NCBI RefSeq assembly: GCF_029846175.1
Contig: NZ_JARWAC010000002.1
Coordinates: 62,001-126,000 of the forward strand
From: Sphaerisporangium sp. TRM90804
GTDB taxonomy: Bacteria; Actinomycetota; Actinomycetes; Streptosporangiales; Streptosporangiaceae
DNA: 64,000 bases
Direction: 5' to 3'
The position numbers were made by a program, and so were the translations under genes. Below the pieces are notes generated by a model that saw only the letters and a list, made by a program, of their open reading frames with translations, did not search any database and was not told where the DNA came from. Positions 25,476 through 34,037 of the stretch are shown here, in pieces (within the stretch, counting starts at the first letter, position 1; each line of letters opens with the position of its first letter).

Positions 25476-25659
25476 GGACACCTCCGATGCCGAGAGACTA
25501 AAGACTCCCGCCCGGCGCGCGGAAGAGCAACTCCAGCCGGCCCCGGCGCGGCCCGCGCGGCACCGGGCGGCGCCGCTCCCCCGCGGTTTAACCGGTTGCG
25601 CGGCCCGCCGGGCGCGGCCATGCTGGCCCGCCGGTGCACCGAGGTGAAGGGGAGACGTG

Positions 25660-26664
25660 ATGACGGGCGAGGCGGAGCGGGGCCGGGGGCTGGGGACGAT
25701 GGCCGACCTGGTCACCCCGATGGCGATCCGGACGGCGGCCACGCTGCGGATCGCCGACCACCTAGCGGGCGGCCCGCGCACCGCGGCCGAGCTGGCCGCG
25801 ACGGTGGGCGCGCACCCGGGCGCGCTCGACCGCCTGCTGCGGCACCTGGCCGCCGAGGACGTGCTGCGCCGCGACGCGTCCGGGCGGTACGAGCTGACCG
25901 GGCGCGGCGAGCAGCTCCGCGACGACCACCCGTCGGGGCTGCGCGCCATGCTGGACGTCGAGAGCGCGATCGGCCGCGCCGACCTGTCCTTCGTGCGGCT
26001 CCCGGAGGCCGTGCGCACCGGCGGCCCCGCCTTCCCCGTCCACTTCGGCCGTTCCTTCTGGGACGACCTGGCGGCCGACCCCGCGCGGAGCGCCTCCTTC
26101 AACGCGCAGATGGGCGTCGACGTGGCGGGCGACGCGCCCGCCATCGTCGCCGGCTACGACTGGGGCTCGCTCGGCCACCTGGTGGACGTGGGCGGCGGGG
26201 ACGGCACGCTGCTGGCGGCCGTCCTGGCGGCGTACCCCGGCCTGCGGGGCACGGTCTTCGACCTGCCGTCCGCCGCCGGGGCGGCCCGCGCGACGCTGGA
26301 GGCGGCGGGCCTGGCCGGCCGCGCCGACGTCGTCTCGGGGAGCTTCTTCGACCCGCTGCCGCCCGGGGCGGGCGGCTACCTGCTGTCGGCCATCGTGCAC
26401 GACTGGGACGACGAGCCCGCGCGCGCCATCCTGCGCCGGTGCGCGGAGGCGGCGGGCGGGCGCGGCTCCGTGCTGGTGGTGGAGAAGATCGGCGCGGACG
26501 GCGAGTCGCCGCGCACCGCCATGGACCTGCGCATGCTGGCGTACTTCGCCGGCAAGGAGCGCGGCGTCGCCGAGCTCACCGCCCTGGCCGCCGGCGCCGG
26601 TCTGCGCCCGGTGGCGGCGCACCCGGCGGGAGACCTGATCGTACTGGAGCTGGCCGCCGCCTGA
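25660..26664 (+). CDS. SAM-dependent O-methyltransferase (plant COMT-like, dimerisation + catalytic domains)
   Basis: A 334-residue small-molecule methyltransferase. Residues 15-90 form the winged-helix dimerisation domain (MADLVTPMAIRTAATLRIADHL), and the catalytic domain has LVDVGGGDGTLLAAVLAAYP for SAM binding and AIVHDWDDEPARAILRRC, the His-Asp region used as general base in this family. These enzymes decorate aromatic polyketides, phenazines and similar products. GGGGAG lies just upstream; GTG 25657 is an alternative start. Convergent with the epimerase gene. Confidence 0.9.
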   Translation: MTGEAERGRGLGTMADLVTPMAIRTAATLRIADHLAGGPRTAAELAATVGAHPGALDRLLRHLAAEDVLRRDASGRYELTGRGEQLRDDHPSGLRAMLDVESAIGRADLSFVRLPEAVRTGGPAFPVHFGRSFWDDLAADPARSASFNAQMGVDVAGDAPAIVAGYDWGSLGHLVDVGGGDGTLLAAVLAAYPGLRGTVFDLPSAAGAARATLEAAGLAGRADVVSGSFFDPLPPGAGGYLLSAIVHDWDDEPARAILRRCAEAAGGRGSVLVVEKIGADGESPRTAMDLRMLAYFAGKERGVAELTALAAGAGLRPVAAHPAGDLIVLELAAA

Positions 26665-26681
26665 GCCGGGCGGTTCGGGGG

Positions 26682-27641
26682 TCAGCGGCCGGCCTGGGCG
26701 GCGAGCCAGTCGCCGTACCAGGCGAGGGTGGCGTCCAGGGTCCGCGGGAGCGGGGTGGGGCTCGTGCCGAAGGCCCGCTCGAAGGCCGAGGAGTCGACGA
26801 TCTGCGGCTCGGTGTGCTGGTAGAACATCTCGTCGTACTCGTTCATGAACACCTCGTCGAACGGGCCGATCGGGCGGGCCCGGTCGAGCACGACGACGTT
26901 CAGCGGCCGTCCGACGCGCTTCTCGATCATCTCGTGCACGTGGCGGGTGGTGGTGGCGGGGGCCGTCGGCAGGTGCCACACGCGGCCGTCGCCCTCGGGG
27001 CGCTCGCCCAGGGTGGCCAGGCCGGCGGCGACGTCGCCGATGGAGCTGTAGCTGTGGGGCAGGTCGATGTCGCCCAGGGCGAGCACCTCCCCGCCGGTGA
27101 GCGCGCCGGGGAAGACGGCGCCGCCGAGCGTCGAGTTGAGCACCCCGGGGCCGACGAAGTCGGCGGCCCGCCCCAGCACGACACGCGCGCGGCCCGCCCG
27201 GTGGGCGGCGAGGTAGCTCTCGTCCAGCCGGGCCCGCAGGAGCCCCTTGCGCGTGGTCGCGCGCCAAGGGGTCTCCTCGGTCATCACCGCGCCGCCGGTG
27301 CGGCCGTAGGGGTAGAGGGTGTCCAGCACCACGAGCCGGGTGGGCTCGGCCTCGACGGCGGTCATGATCGACTCCTGGATGCGGGGCAGGAGGTCGACCT
27401 GAAGGTGGTAGGCGACGTTGACGCAGTGGTACACGACGGCCGCCCCCTTGATCGCGGCGCGCGTCTCCTCGACGGAGCTGACGTCGGCCGCCGCGCGCTC
27501 CACCCCCTCGGGCGCGGGGCCCTCGCCCCGCCGGTCGACGAGCCGCACCAGGTGGCCGCGGCGGGCGAGCTCGCCGGCCAGGGTGGTGCCGGCCGGGCCG
27601 GATCCGAGGACGACGTGCAGGTCGCGCTTGCCGGAGGACAT
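26682..27641 (-). CDS. NAD(P)-dependent epimerase/dehydratase-family protein
   Basis: A 319-residue Rossmann protein. The nucleotide-binding start is VVLGSGPAGTTLAGELARRGHLVRLVDR; VVYHCVNVAYH and LVVLDTLYPYG follow, where the usual YxxxK is not clearly present (RARLDESYLAAHRAG is the nearest), so it may be an atypical extended short-chain dehydrogenase with a binding or regulatory role. AAGGAG precedes the ATG. A TTGTTA-N7-TAACAA inverted repeat lies in its promoter region, suggesting repression by a dedicated regulator. Confidence 0.8.
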   Translation of the reverse strand: MSSGKRDLHVVLGSGPAGTTLAGELARRGHLVRLVDRRGEGPAPEGVERAAADVSSVEETRAAIKGAAVVYHCVNVAYHLQVDLLPRIQESIMTAVEAEPTRLVVLDTLYPYGRTGGAVMTEETPWRATTRKGLLRARLDESYLAAHRAGRARVVLGRAADFVGPGVLNSTLGGAVFPGALTGGEVLALGDIDLPHSYSSIGDVAAGLATLGERPEGDGRVWHLPTAPATTTRHVHEMIEKRVGRPLNVVVLDRARPIGPFDEVFMNEYDEMFYQHTEPQIVDSSAFERAFGTSPTPLPRTLDATLAWYGDWLAAQAGR

Positions 27642-27691
27642 GAGGGCTCCTTATGGATACGGGGTGACACCTGAACTACTGCTAATCACCT

Positions 27692-27710
27692 TTGTTACTA
27701 GCTATAACAA
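27692..27710. promoter_or_regulatory. Operator-like inverted repeat upstream of the epimerase gene
   Basis: TTGTTA (27692-27697), seven bases, then TAACAA (27705-27710), inside an AT-rich island that stands out against the GC-rich surroundings. It lies about 50-70 bp upstream of the epimerase start on the minus strand, where a promoter is expected. The half-site style fits TetR, MarR or HxlR regulators; none is encoded next to it. Confidence 0.6.
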
Positions 27711-27904
27711 ATAGCATAACCCATCACAGCACGACGGCGCCACACCCCGCGGGCGCGCGCCGCGGCGGGGTGGGCGCACGGAGGCCGATCGGGCGTCTTC
27801 GCCGGTCGTCGCCGGGGAACGGAGGCGTCCGACGGCATGCCAGATCGGGCCCCCGCCGAAGCGGGGACCCGATCACGGCGGGAGCCGGGAGACGGCCGGC
27901 GGTG

Positions 27905-28132
27905 TCAGGCCGGCAGGCGGGACCAGAAGTCGCGCCACCACTGGGCCACGCGGGCGATGAGGTCCGAGACGCCGACGACGCCGACGACGGGCGGCCGCCT
28001 GCTCAGCTCGTCCAGGATGACCTCCCTGAGACGGTCCGCCTCCCGGGGCGTGAGGCCCCCTCGCGGCCGCGCCGGGACGTGGATCCTTCGCGCGCGTCCA
28101 CGCCCGCCCCTACGAGCCCCGCCGGTCGTCAC
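27905..28132 (-). CDS. Small hypothetical protein at the end of the Crp-cyclase-TPR operon
   Basis: A 75-residue frame starting at a GTG that overlaps the last codons of the TPR gene. The N-terminal third is Arg/Gly-rich; the rest looks like real protein (LTPREADRLREVILDELSRRPP, then VSDLIARVAQWWRDFWSRL, an amphipathic Trp-rich helix). No ribosome site is obvious, so translation would depend on coupling. Could be a membrane-associating helix; assignment is tentative. Confidence 0.45.
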   Translation of the reverse strand: MTTGGARRGGRGRARRIHVPARPRGGLTPREADRLREVILDELSRRPPVVGVVGVSDLIARVAQWWRDFWSRLPA

Positions 28133-29651
28133 CGGTGATCTCGGCCCACAGCCGCGCCACCAGTGCCGCCAGCCCGGCGTCGTGCGCCACCTCGCGGTTG
28201 ATCCTGGCCAGGGCGTCACGCACCTTGGCCTCGTCGAACCGGCGCCGCTGCCCGACCTCGTTGCGGATCTCCCCCAGCTCGAACAGCGCGTTCCCGCGCC
28301 GCTCGGGGTCCAGGCCGCTGGAGGACACCTCGCGTTCCAGGTCGTCGACGCGGCCCACGATGTGCCCGTTGATCTGGACGCGCTCGATGTGCGAGAAGTC
28401 CCCGGCGCTGACGTTCAGATGGTGCCCTTGCCCGCTCTGGTTTCCCGACATGGGTGTCCCTTCGTGGTCACGGCTCATCGCGGCGCCCGCCCCCACGCTG
28501 AACAGGCCGATCTCGGAGATGCTCGCGTGGTCGCCGGCGATGATGCCGTGGTTGTTGTAGATGGTGTGGTGGGTGACCTTCGACCGCTCGCGTTCGGAGC
28601 GGTTGTGCTCCCAGTTGTTCAGCCGCCGCCGCAGCTCCTCGCCGCCGATGAAGCGGGCCTCCGCGAGCGCGGTGAGCGTCATGTCGCCGTAGACGCTGGA
28701 GTGCGAGCCGCTGACCAGGTGCGCGACCAGGCGCGCGTCCGTGCGGGGGATCCTCGCCACCGCGTCACGGATGTGCCGCCCGAACTCGGCGGGCCGGCGC
28801 AGCTCCTCGTCGACCACCGCCAGGTTGACCAGCGGGTACGGGCTCTCGGGCCACAGCCGCGCCGACGCCTCCAGGTACGCGGTGGCCTGCCCGGGCTCGC
28901 GGGGCGGGTCCAGGGCGATGAGCCCGGCCTCCATCAGCAGGAAGGCGGCGCCCTGCCGGGCGGCGGCCCCCGCGGGCGTCGCCTCGGCCGCGCCCCGCGA
29001 CAGCAGCAGCGTGTGCCCCTCCACCAGCAGCCGGTAGGCCGCGGGCCGGTCGGTGCGCGCCAGCAGGTGGGCCAGGCCGAGCCTGGTCTCGGCCGCCAGC
29101 GGCCGCAGGCGCAGCGCCGTCTCGAAGGCCTGCCGGGCGGTGACGGTGTCCGACAGCTCGGCCCGGCAGGCCGCCAGCAGGTGCCACGCCGCCGGCAGCG
29201 GGTCGTCCCCTGAGCCCGGGAAGGCGGTGAGGACGGGCACCAGCGCGGCGGACGCCTCGGCGTACCGGCCGTGCGCCATGAGCAGCCGGGCGCGCTGCAC
29301 CGTCACGAACGCGCCCGTGGCGGGATCGGCCGCGGCCGCCGCCGCCCGGTCCAGCGCGATCCCCGCCTCCTGGAGCAGCGCGCCGTGGTCGATCCAGATC
29401 TGCGCCGTGTTGGTGAGCACCACCGGATCGTCCGGCGCCTCCTGGAGCAGCGCGCCGTACCCCCGCAGGGCCTCCTCGTACCGGCCCGCCGCGTGATGCC
29501 CGATCGCCTCGCCCAGCGCCCGCGCGTACTCACGGCGCCGGGCCTCGCGCTGCCGCACCCCCTCCTCCCTTCCGCGCGCGGCCATGCGGGAGCGGAGCAC
29601 CCTTATGGCGGTGAAGCTCGCGGCGGCGGCCAGCGTCGCGCCGGTGCTCAC
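28110..29651 (-). CDS. TPR-repeat protein with Gly/Asn-rich C-terminal motifs
   Basis: A 513-residue protein. A short hydrophobic N-terminus (TGATLAAAASFTAIRVL) may be a weak membrane anchor. Residues about 35-300 are TPR-type helices (AAGRYEEALRGYGALLQEAPDDPVVLTNTAQIW is one unit). A short charged stretch (WEHNRSERERSKVTHHTIY) leads into NNHGIIAGDHASISEIG and HHLNVSAGDFSHIERVQ followed by INGHIVGRV, Gly/Asn/Ile-rich segments that resemble amyloid-type signalling motifs of bacterial conflict proteins (impression only). The last 80 residues are helical. It follows the cyclase-like gene by 35 bp, so the operon presumably joins signal production to a protein-interaction platform. Confidence 0.78.
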   Translation of the reverse strand: MSTGATLAAAASFTAIRVLRSRMAARGREEGVRQREARRREYARALGEAIGHHAAGRYEEALRGYGALLQEAPDDPVVLTNTAQIWIDHGALLQEAGIALDRAAAAAADPATGAFVTVQRARLLMAHGRYAEASAALVPVLTAFPGSGDDPLPAAWHLLAACRAELSDTVTARQAFETALRLRPLAAETRLGLAHLLARTDRPAAYRLLVEGHTLLLSRGAAEATPAGAAARQGAAFLLMEAGLIALDPPREPGQATAYLEASARLWPESPYPLVNLAVVDEELRRPAEFGRHIRDAVARIPRTDARLVAHLVSGSHSSVYGDMTLTALAEARFIGGEELRRRLNNWEHNRSERERSKVTHHTIYNNHGIIAGDHASISEIGLFSVGAGAAMSRDHEGTPMSGNQSGQGHHLNVSAGDFSHIERVQINGHIVGRVDDLEREVSSSGLDPERRGNALFELGEIRNEVGQRRRFDEAKVRDALARINREVAHDAGLAALVARLWAEITGDDRRGS

Positions 29652-29687
29652 CCGTTCACCGCCATCCCCGCTCCCGTGCCTGGCGCA

Positions 29688-30452
29688 TCAGTCCTCGATG
29701 TTGACGATGGGCGCGAGCCGTACGACCCGCGCCGGCGGGCCGGCGTGCCGGTTCCCGGGCGCCGCGCCCGGGGACGGGCGCGGCACGGCTCCCGGCACGC
29801 TGCCGGACGGCCTGCCGCCGGCGGCGTCCGGGACGCTGATCCACGCCGCGACGGAGCCCTCCTTGGCGTGCACCGTCACCGGGTGGAACGCGTCTTTGCG
29901 CAGGTCGCGGTACTCGTGCTCGATGACGTCCTCGAACAGGGCGCCCGAGACGATGACGGCGAGGTCGGCCTCGGGGTGGCGCGTCAGCGCGCGGCGCAGC
30001 TCGTCGCTGTCGCGCAGGCGGCACACCGTGTTCACCGCACGGCCGGCGAAGCCGTTGTCCCCGACCCGGGTCGGCCCCTGGTGGTAGGCCAGCCGCAGGC
30101 GCAGCCGCACGGGCGCGTCGCCGCCCAGGTGCCGGTTGTGCTGGCGCAGGGCGATGCGCAGCTCGCTGGTGAACCCGGCGATGATCCGCGACTCGCTCAC
30201 CCCGGACGGCAGCAGCAGCAGGGACCCGTCGCCCTGCTCCTGGTGGAACATGACGGCCTCCGAGCCCGCCTCCACGTACGCGGCGCGCTCGGCGAGATAG
30301 AGCCGGTCCAGGCCCGCCTCGCGGCCGGCCGCGCCGATCACCTCGACGAGACGGCGCTGGATCTCCCGCTGTTCGGGGTCCGAGCGCCGGCTGTACCGCT
30401 CGACGTCGAGCGCGACGCACAGCCGGCGGACCTCTCCGCTCAGGTCGTTCAC
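29688..30452 (-). CDS. Class III nucleotide cyclase-like protein
   Basis: A 254-residue cytoplasmic protein with the class III cyclase fold. Both metal-binding aspartates are present: Asp16 in CVALDVERYSRR and Asp75 in QEQGDGSLLL. The transition-state Asn-Arg pair is present as Asn141 and Arg145 in GRAVNTVCR. The last 55 residues are a Pro/Gly-rich tail. Whether it makes cAMP, cGMP or a pyrimidine cyclic nucleotide cannot be read. GTG at 30452 is set by GAAGGAG seven bases upstream. It lies 52 bp after a Crp/Fnr gene with an intact cyclic-nucleotide cassette, so producer and receptor may be paired in one operon. Confidence 0.78.
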   Translation of the reverse strand: MNDLSGEVRRLCVALDVERYSRRSDPEQREIQRRLVEVIGAAGREAGLDRLYLAERAAYVEAGSEAVMFHQEQGDGSLLLLPSGVSESRIIAGFTSELRIALRQHNRHLGGDAPVRLRLRLAYHQGPTRVGDNGFAGRAVNTVCRLRDSDELRRALTRHPEADLAVIVSGALFEDVIEHEYRDLRKDAFHPVTVHAKEGSVAAWISVPDAAGGRPSGSVPGAVPRPSPGAAPGNRHAGPPARVVRLAPIVNIED

Positions 30453-30504
30453 CGGTGTTCTCCTTCGGGCGAGACGGCTGGATCGCTCCAGGGTCTCGCC
30501 GCGC

Positions 30505-31251
30505 TCACGCCGGAACCTCATAATCCAACGGGTTGTCGCCGAGACCGGCGAACGCCTGCAGACGGCGCATGTCGTGGACGACGATGCGGCGGTAGCCGGT
30601 GCCCAGCACGCCCTGCCGTCGCAGCAGGGTGAGCGTCTTGTGGACCGTCGGATCGGCCGCTCCCACCAGGGCGGCCAGCTCGGGCTGGGTGAGGGCGACG
30701 CCGATCATGATTCCCTCACGCACGGGCTCCCCGTACGACCAGGCCAGCTCGACCAGGACGCGGGCCAGCCGCGTCGGGGTGGAGAAGGTGCCGAACTCGA
30801 CGCGCCGGCGGGTGGTCCAGCGCACCTTGTTCACGACGGCGCGGTTGACGGCCAGCGCCGCCTCGGGCGAGCGCTGCAGGAAGCCCAGAAAGGCGTCCTG
30901 GGAGATGAGCTGGACCAGGCACGGCCCGGCCGCGGCGACGGTGGCCCCGCGGGGAAGGCCGTCCAGGGCGGCGAACTCCCCCACGAGGTCGCCGCCGACG
31001 CGGATGCCAAGCAGCGCGACCCTGCCGCTCTCGGTGTTGGCGGTGACCTTGACGCACGCGTCCACCAGCAGGAAGACGTCGGTCGACCGGTCGCCTTCCA
31101 GGATCAGCGTCTCGCCGGTGGTGAACTGCCTCGGGCGCCCCAGCCCGAGCATCTCGTCTCTGACCGGCTCCGGCAGGCTGCCCAGGAGGCTGCCGCGGGG
31201 CCAGTTGCCTACCTTGCGGATCACGCGGCGCCCGGGCTCGGAGCCGATCAT
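30505..31251 (-). CDS. Crp/Fnr-family transcriptional regulator
   Basis: A 248-residue regulator. The N-terminal cyclic-nucleotide-binding barrel carries VGEFAALDGLPRGATV with Glu92 and Arg101, the pair that contacts ribose and phosphate in cAMP receptors. A long helix leads to the C-terminal winged helix-turn-helix LTQPELAALVGAADPTVHKTLTLLRRQGV (about 188-217). No cysteine cluster of the Fnr type. It heads the operon with the cyclase-like and TPR genes. Confidence 0.9.
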   Translation of the reverse strand: MIGSEPGRRVIRKVGNWPRGSLLGSLPEPVRDEMLGLGRPRQFTTGETLILEGDRSTDVFLLVDACVKVTANTESGRVALLGIRVGGDLVGEFAALDGLPRGATVAAAGPCLVQLISQDAFLGFLQRSPEAALAVNRAVVNKVRWTTRRRVEFGTFSTPTRLARVLVELAWSYGEPVREGIMIGVALTQPELAALVGAADPTVHKTLTLLRRQGVLGTGYRRIVVHDMRRLQAFAGLGDNPLDYEVPA

Positions 31252-31471
31252 GATGGTCCTCCAGCGTGTGTGGCGGCCGTTGGGCCGACGGTCGCGACCC
31301 GGTCCCCGCCTGGGCCTGCTGCGTTTTGGTTGTGCTCTTCAACTATGGGAGCGCTTGCTTGCGGACGGCTTGCGGGCAGCCGACAAGGCTCACCGGGCCG
31401 TCGCGGGGCTCATGGCGACCGGGGCGCACCCCTGTGTGACGAAGATCATGGCCGGACGCCGGCGGTTTACT

Positions 31472-31516
31472 CTACGTCTCGTAGTACTACTAGAAGTAGA
31501 ACTACAGCCTGTAGAG
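31472..31516. promoter_or_regulatory. Three tandem 15-bp CTAC-N5-GTAG operator-like units upstream of cydA
   Basis: CTAC occurs at 31472, 31487 and 31502, and GTAG at 31481, 31496 and 31511, so each unit is an inverted repeat CTAC-N5-GTAG plus 2 bp with exact 15-bp spacing. The last unit is a perfect 13-bp dyad (CTACAG C CTGTAG). The array ends 20 bp before the cydA ATG. Half-sites built from TAC/GTA recall operators of the BlaI/MecI/CopY family; this is inference. Confidence 0.75.
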
Positions 31517-31536
31517 CTTCGCACGTGAGAGGGCGC

Positions 31537-33024
31537 ATGGACGCACTGGACCTGGCACGGTGGCAGTTCGGGGTCACCACCGTGTACCACTTCCTCTTCG
31601 TACCCCTGACCATCGGCCTGGGCGTCTTCGTCGCGGGGCTGCAGACGGCATGGCACCGCACCGGCCGGGAGCACTACCTCAGGCTGACCAGGTTCTTCGG
31701 GAAGCTGTTTCTGATCAACTTCGCCATGGGCGTGGTCACCGGCATCGTGCAGGAGTTCCAGTTCGGGATGAACTGGAGTGAGTACTCCACGTTCGTCGGC
31801 GACGTCTTCGGGGCCCCGCTGGCGCTGGAGGCGCTGCTCGCGTTCTTCCTGGAGTCGACGTTCCTCGGGCTGTGGATCTTCGGCTGGGACCGGCTGCCCA
31901 AGCGCGTCCACCTGGCGTGCATCTGGGCCGCCGCCATCGGGTCCAACCTGTCGGCGTACTTCATCCTGGCGGCCAACGCCTGGATGAAGCACCCGGTCGG
32001 GTACGAGGTCACCGGCGGGCGGGCGCGGATGACCGACATCGGGGCCGTGCTGACCAACTCGACCGCCCTGGCCCAGGTGCCGCACGTCATCGCCGCGGCC
32101 TTCCTCGTGGCGGGCGGGTTCGTCATCGCGGTCAGCGCGTACTGGATCCTGCGCGAACGCCGCGCGGACGCGGCCTCCAGGGACGGCGCCGGAACCGCCG
32201 GGGCGCCCGCCGCGCCGGGCGCCCGCTCCCCCGCCGGAGGCGGGCCGGGCCCGCGGGCCGCCGGCCCCTCGATGTGGCGCACCAGTCTGCGGGCCGCGCT
32301 GGTCATGACGGCGATCGCCGGCGTGGTGGTCGCCGGCAGCGGCGACCTGTCGGCCCGGCTGGTGCACGAGCAGCAGCCCATGAAGCTGGCCGCCGCCGAA
32401 GGCCTGCGGCACGACGAGAACGGGGCGCCGTTCTCCCCCGTCCCGGGCGTGGAGGTGCCGAACCTGCTCAGCCTGCTCGCCGCGCACGACCCCCGCGCGC
32501 GGGTGCAGGGCGTCGAGGACATCCAGCGGCGGTACGCCGAGCAGTTCGGCCCCGGCGACTACACCCCGAACGTGCCGGTCGTGTACTGGTCGTTCCGCGT
32601 GATGATCGTCTTCGGCATGGCGGCGGCGAGCCTGGCCGCCCTGGGGCTCTGGCTGACCCGGCGCCGCCGCCCGGCGCCGGCGTGGTTCGCCCGGGCGTGC
32701 CTGTGGGCGCTGCCGCTGCCGACGATCGCGGTGATCGCCGGGTGGCTGCTCAGCGAGATCGGGCGCCAGCCGTGGACCGTGCAGGGCGAGCTGCTCACGG
32801 CGGCGAGCGTCTCCCCCGGCGTCTCGCTCGGCGAGGTCGCGACCTCGCTCGCCGTCTTCACCCTGCTGTACGGGGCCCTGGCGGTGGCCGAGGCCAGGCT
32901 GCTGGTTCGCCACGTCAAGGCGGGCCCCGCGCCGTCCGCCCCGCCGCCGGGGGCGGAGCCCGGCACCGGGCCCGGGGACGCCCGCGCGGCGACCGCCCCG
33001 CTCGCCCCGACCCTGATGTACTAG
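31537..33024 (+). CDS. cydA: Cytochrome bd quinol oxidase subunit I
   Basis: A 495-residue polytopic membrane protein, the haem-bearing subunit of the high-affinity, non-proton-pumping terminal oxidase. It starts MDALDLARWQFGVTTVYHFLFVPLTIGLG with the haem-ligand His18, has NFAMGVVTGIVQEFQFGMNW, the axial methionine region SFRVMIVFG (about residue 352) and GRQPW (about 409). The Q-loop region between helices is of the short type. GAGAGGG precedes the ATG. Three 15-bp inverted repeats sit just upstream, and cydB follows after 9 bp. Confidence 0.95.
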   Translation: MDALDLARWQFGVTTVYHFLFVPLTIGLGVFVAGLQTAWHRTGREHYLRLTRFFGKLFLINFAMGVVTGIVQEFQFGMNWSEYSTFVGDVFGAPLALEALLAFFLESTFLGLWIFGWDRLPKRVHLACIWAAAIGSNLSAYFILAANAWMKHPVGYEVTGGRARMTDIGAVLTNSTALAQVPHVIAAAFLVAGGFVIAVSAYWILRERRADAASRDGAGTAGAPAAPGARSPAGGGPGPRAAGPSMWRTSLRAALVMTAIAGVVVAGSGDLSARLVHEQQPMKLAAAEGLRHDENGAPFSPVPGVEVPNLLSLLAAHDPRARVQGVEDIQRRYAEQFGPGDYTPNVPVVYWSFRVMIVFGMAAASLAALGLWLTRRRRPAPAWFARACLWALPLPTIAVIAGWLLSEIGRQPWTVQGELLTAASVSPGVSLGEVATSLAVFTLLYGALAVAEARLLVRHVKAGPAPSAPPPGAEPGTGPGDARAATAPLAPTLMY

Positions 33025-33033
33025 GAGGCCGCC

Positions 33034-33987
33034 GTGGAGCTCACGACCGTCTGGTTCCTCGCCATCGCCGTCCTGTGGACGGGCTACTTCGTGCTGGAGG
33101 GCTTCGACTTCGGCGTCGGCGCGCTGCTCGGCGTGCTGCCCCGGGGCCGGGCCGAGCGCGGGCAGGCGCTGGAGACGATCGGCCCGGTGTGGGACGGCAA
33201 CGAGGTCTGGCTGATCACCGCCGTCGGCGCCATGTTCGCCGCGTTCCCCGCCTGGTACGCGGGCCTGCTGAGCAGCTTCTACCTGCCGCTGGTCGCGGTG
33301 CTCGCGGGGCTCATCGTGCGGGGCGTCGCCCTGGAGTGGCGCGGCAAGGTGACCGCCCGCGAGCGCCGGCTGTGCGACGCGGGCATCATGGCCGGCAGCG
33401 CGCTGACGGCGTCCCTGTGGGGTGTGATCTTCGGCCATCTGGTGTCGGGCACGGTGACGGCGGCCCTGCTGGGCGGGGCCTTCTCGCTGTCGCTGGCGGT
33501 GCTGCACGGCGCGGTGTTCCTCGGCCTGAAGACCGCCGGCCCGCTGCGCGCCCGCGCGCGCGGCGTCGCGCTGGCGGTCTCGGCGGGGGTGCTGCCGGTC
33601 GCCGCCCTCGTGCTGCCCGCGCTGGCCCGGGCGGCCTCGACCGGCCCCGGCGGCCCCGCGGCCGGTGCGGCGGCCTGGGCGGCGAACCCGCTGCCCTGGG
33701 CCACGGCGCTGGGCGCGATGGTCGCGCTGGCCGCCGCCGTCGCGCTGGTCTGGCGCCGCCGGGAGGGATGGGCGTTCACCGCGACCGCCGCGGCCATCGC
33801 CCTGACCAGCGCGACCCTGTTCGCCGGCCTGTGGCGGGCGCCGCTGCCCGGCCTGACCCTCGCCGAGGCCGCCTCGGGCCCCTACACGCTGGGCGTGCTC
33901 ACCTGGATCGCCCTGGTGGCGCTGCCGTTCGTGCTGGCCTACCAGGGCTGGACGTACTGGGTGTTCCGCAGGCGCGTCACCGCCTGA
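33034..33987 (+). CDS. cydB: Cytochrome bd quinol oxidase subunit II
   Basis: A 317-residue membrane protein with about eight helices. It begins WFLAIAVLWTGYFVLEGFDFGVG, the CydB signature, then IGPVWDGNEVWLI. GGAGG at the junction with cydA sets the GTG start. The transporter genes cydC and cydD, which often follow in actinomycetes, are not here; the next gene is unrelated and on the other strand. Confidence 0.94.
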   Translation: MELTTVWFLAIAVLWTGYFVLEGFDFGVGALLGVLPRGRAERGQALETIGPVWDGNEVWLITAVGAMFAAFPAWYAGLLSSFYLPLVAVLAGLIVRGVALEWRGKVTARERRLCDAGIMAGSALTASLWGVIFGHLVSGTVTAALLGGAFSLSLAVLHGAVFLGLKTAGPLRARARGVALAVSAGVLPVAALVLPALARAASTGPGGPAAGAAAWAANPLPWATALGAMVALAAAVALVWRRREGWAFTATAAAIALTSATLFAGLWRAPLPGLTLAEAASGPYTLGVLTWIALVALPFVLAYQGWTYWVFRRRVTA

Positions 33988-34037
33988 GAAGGCGGGCGGG
34001 CGCCCCCGCCACGAGGGCGCCCGCCCGCGGCGCGGCG

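Noticed and set aside
25047-27674. An 875-codon plus-strand frame
   Set aside because: It crosses a real methyltransferase and antisense genes in the wrong frame and is low-complexity.
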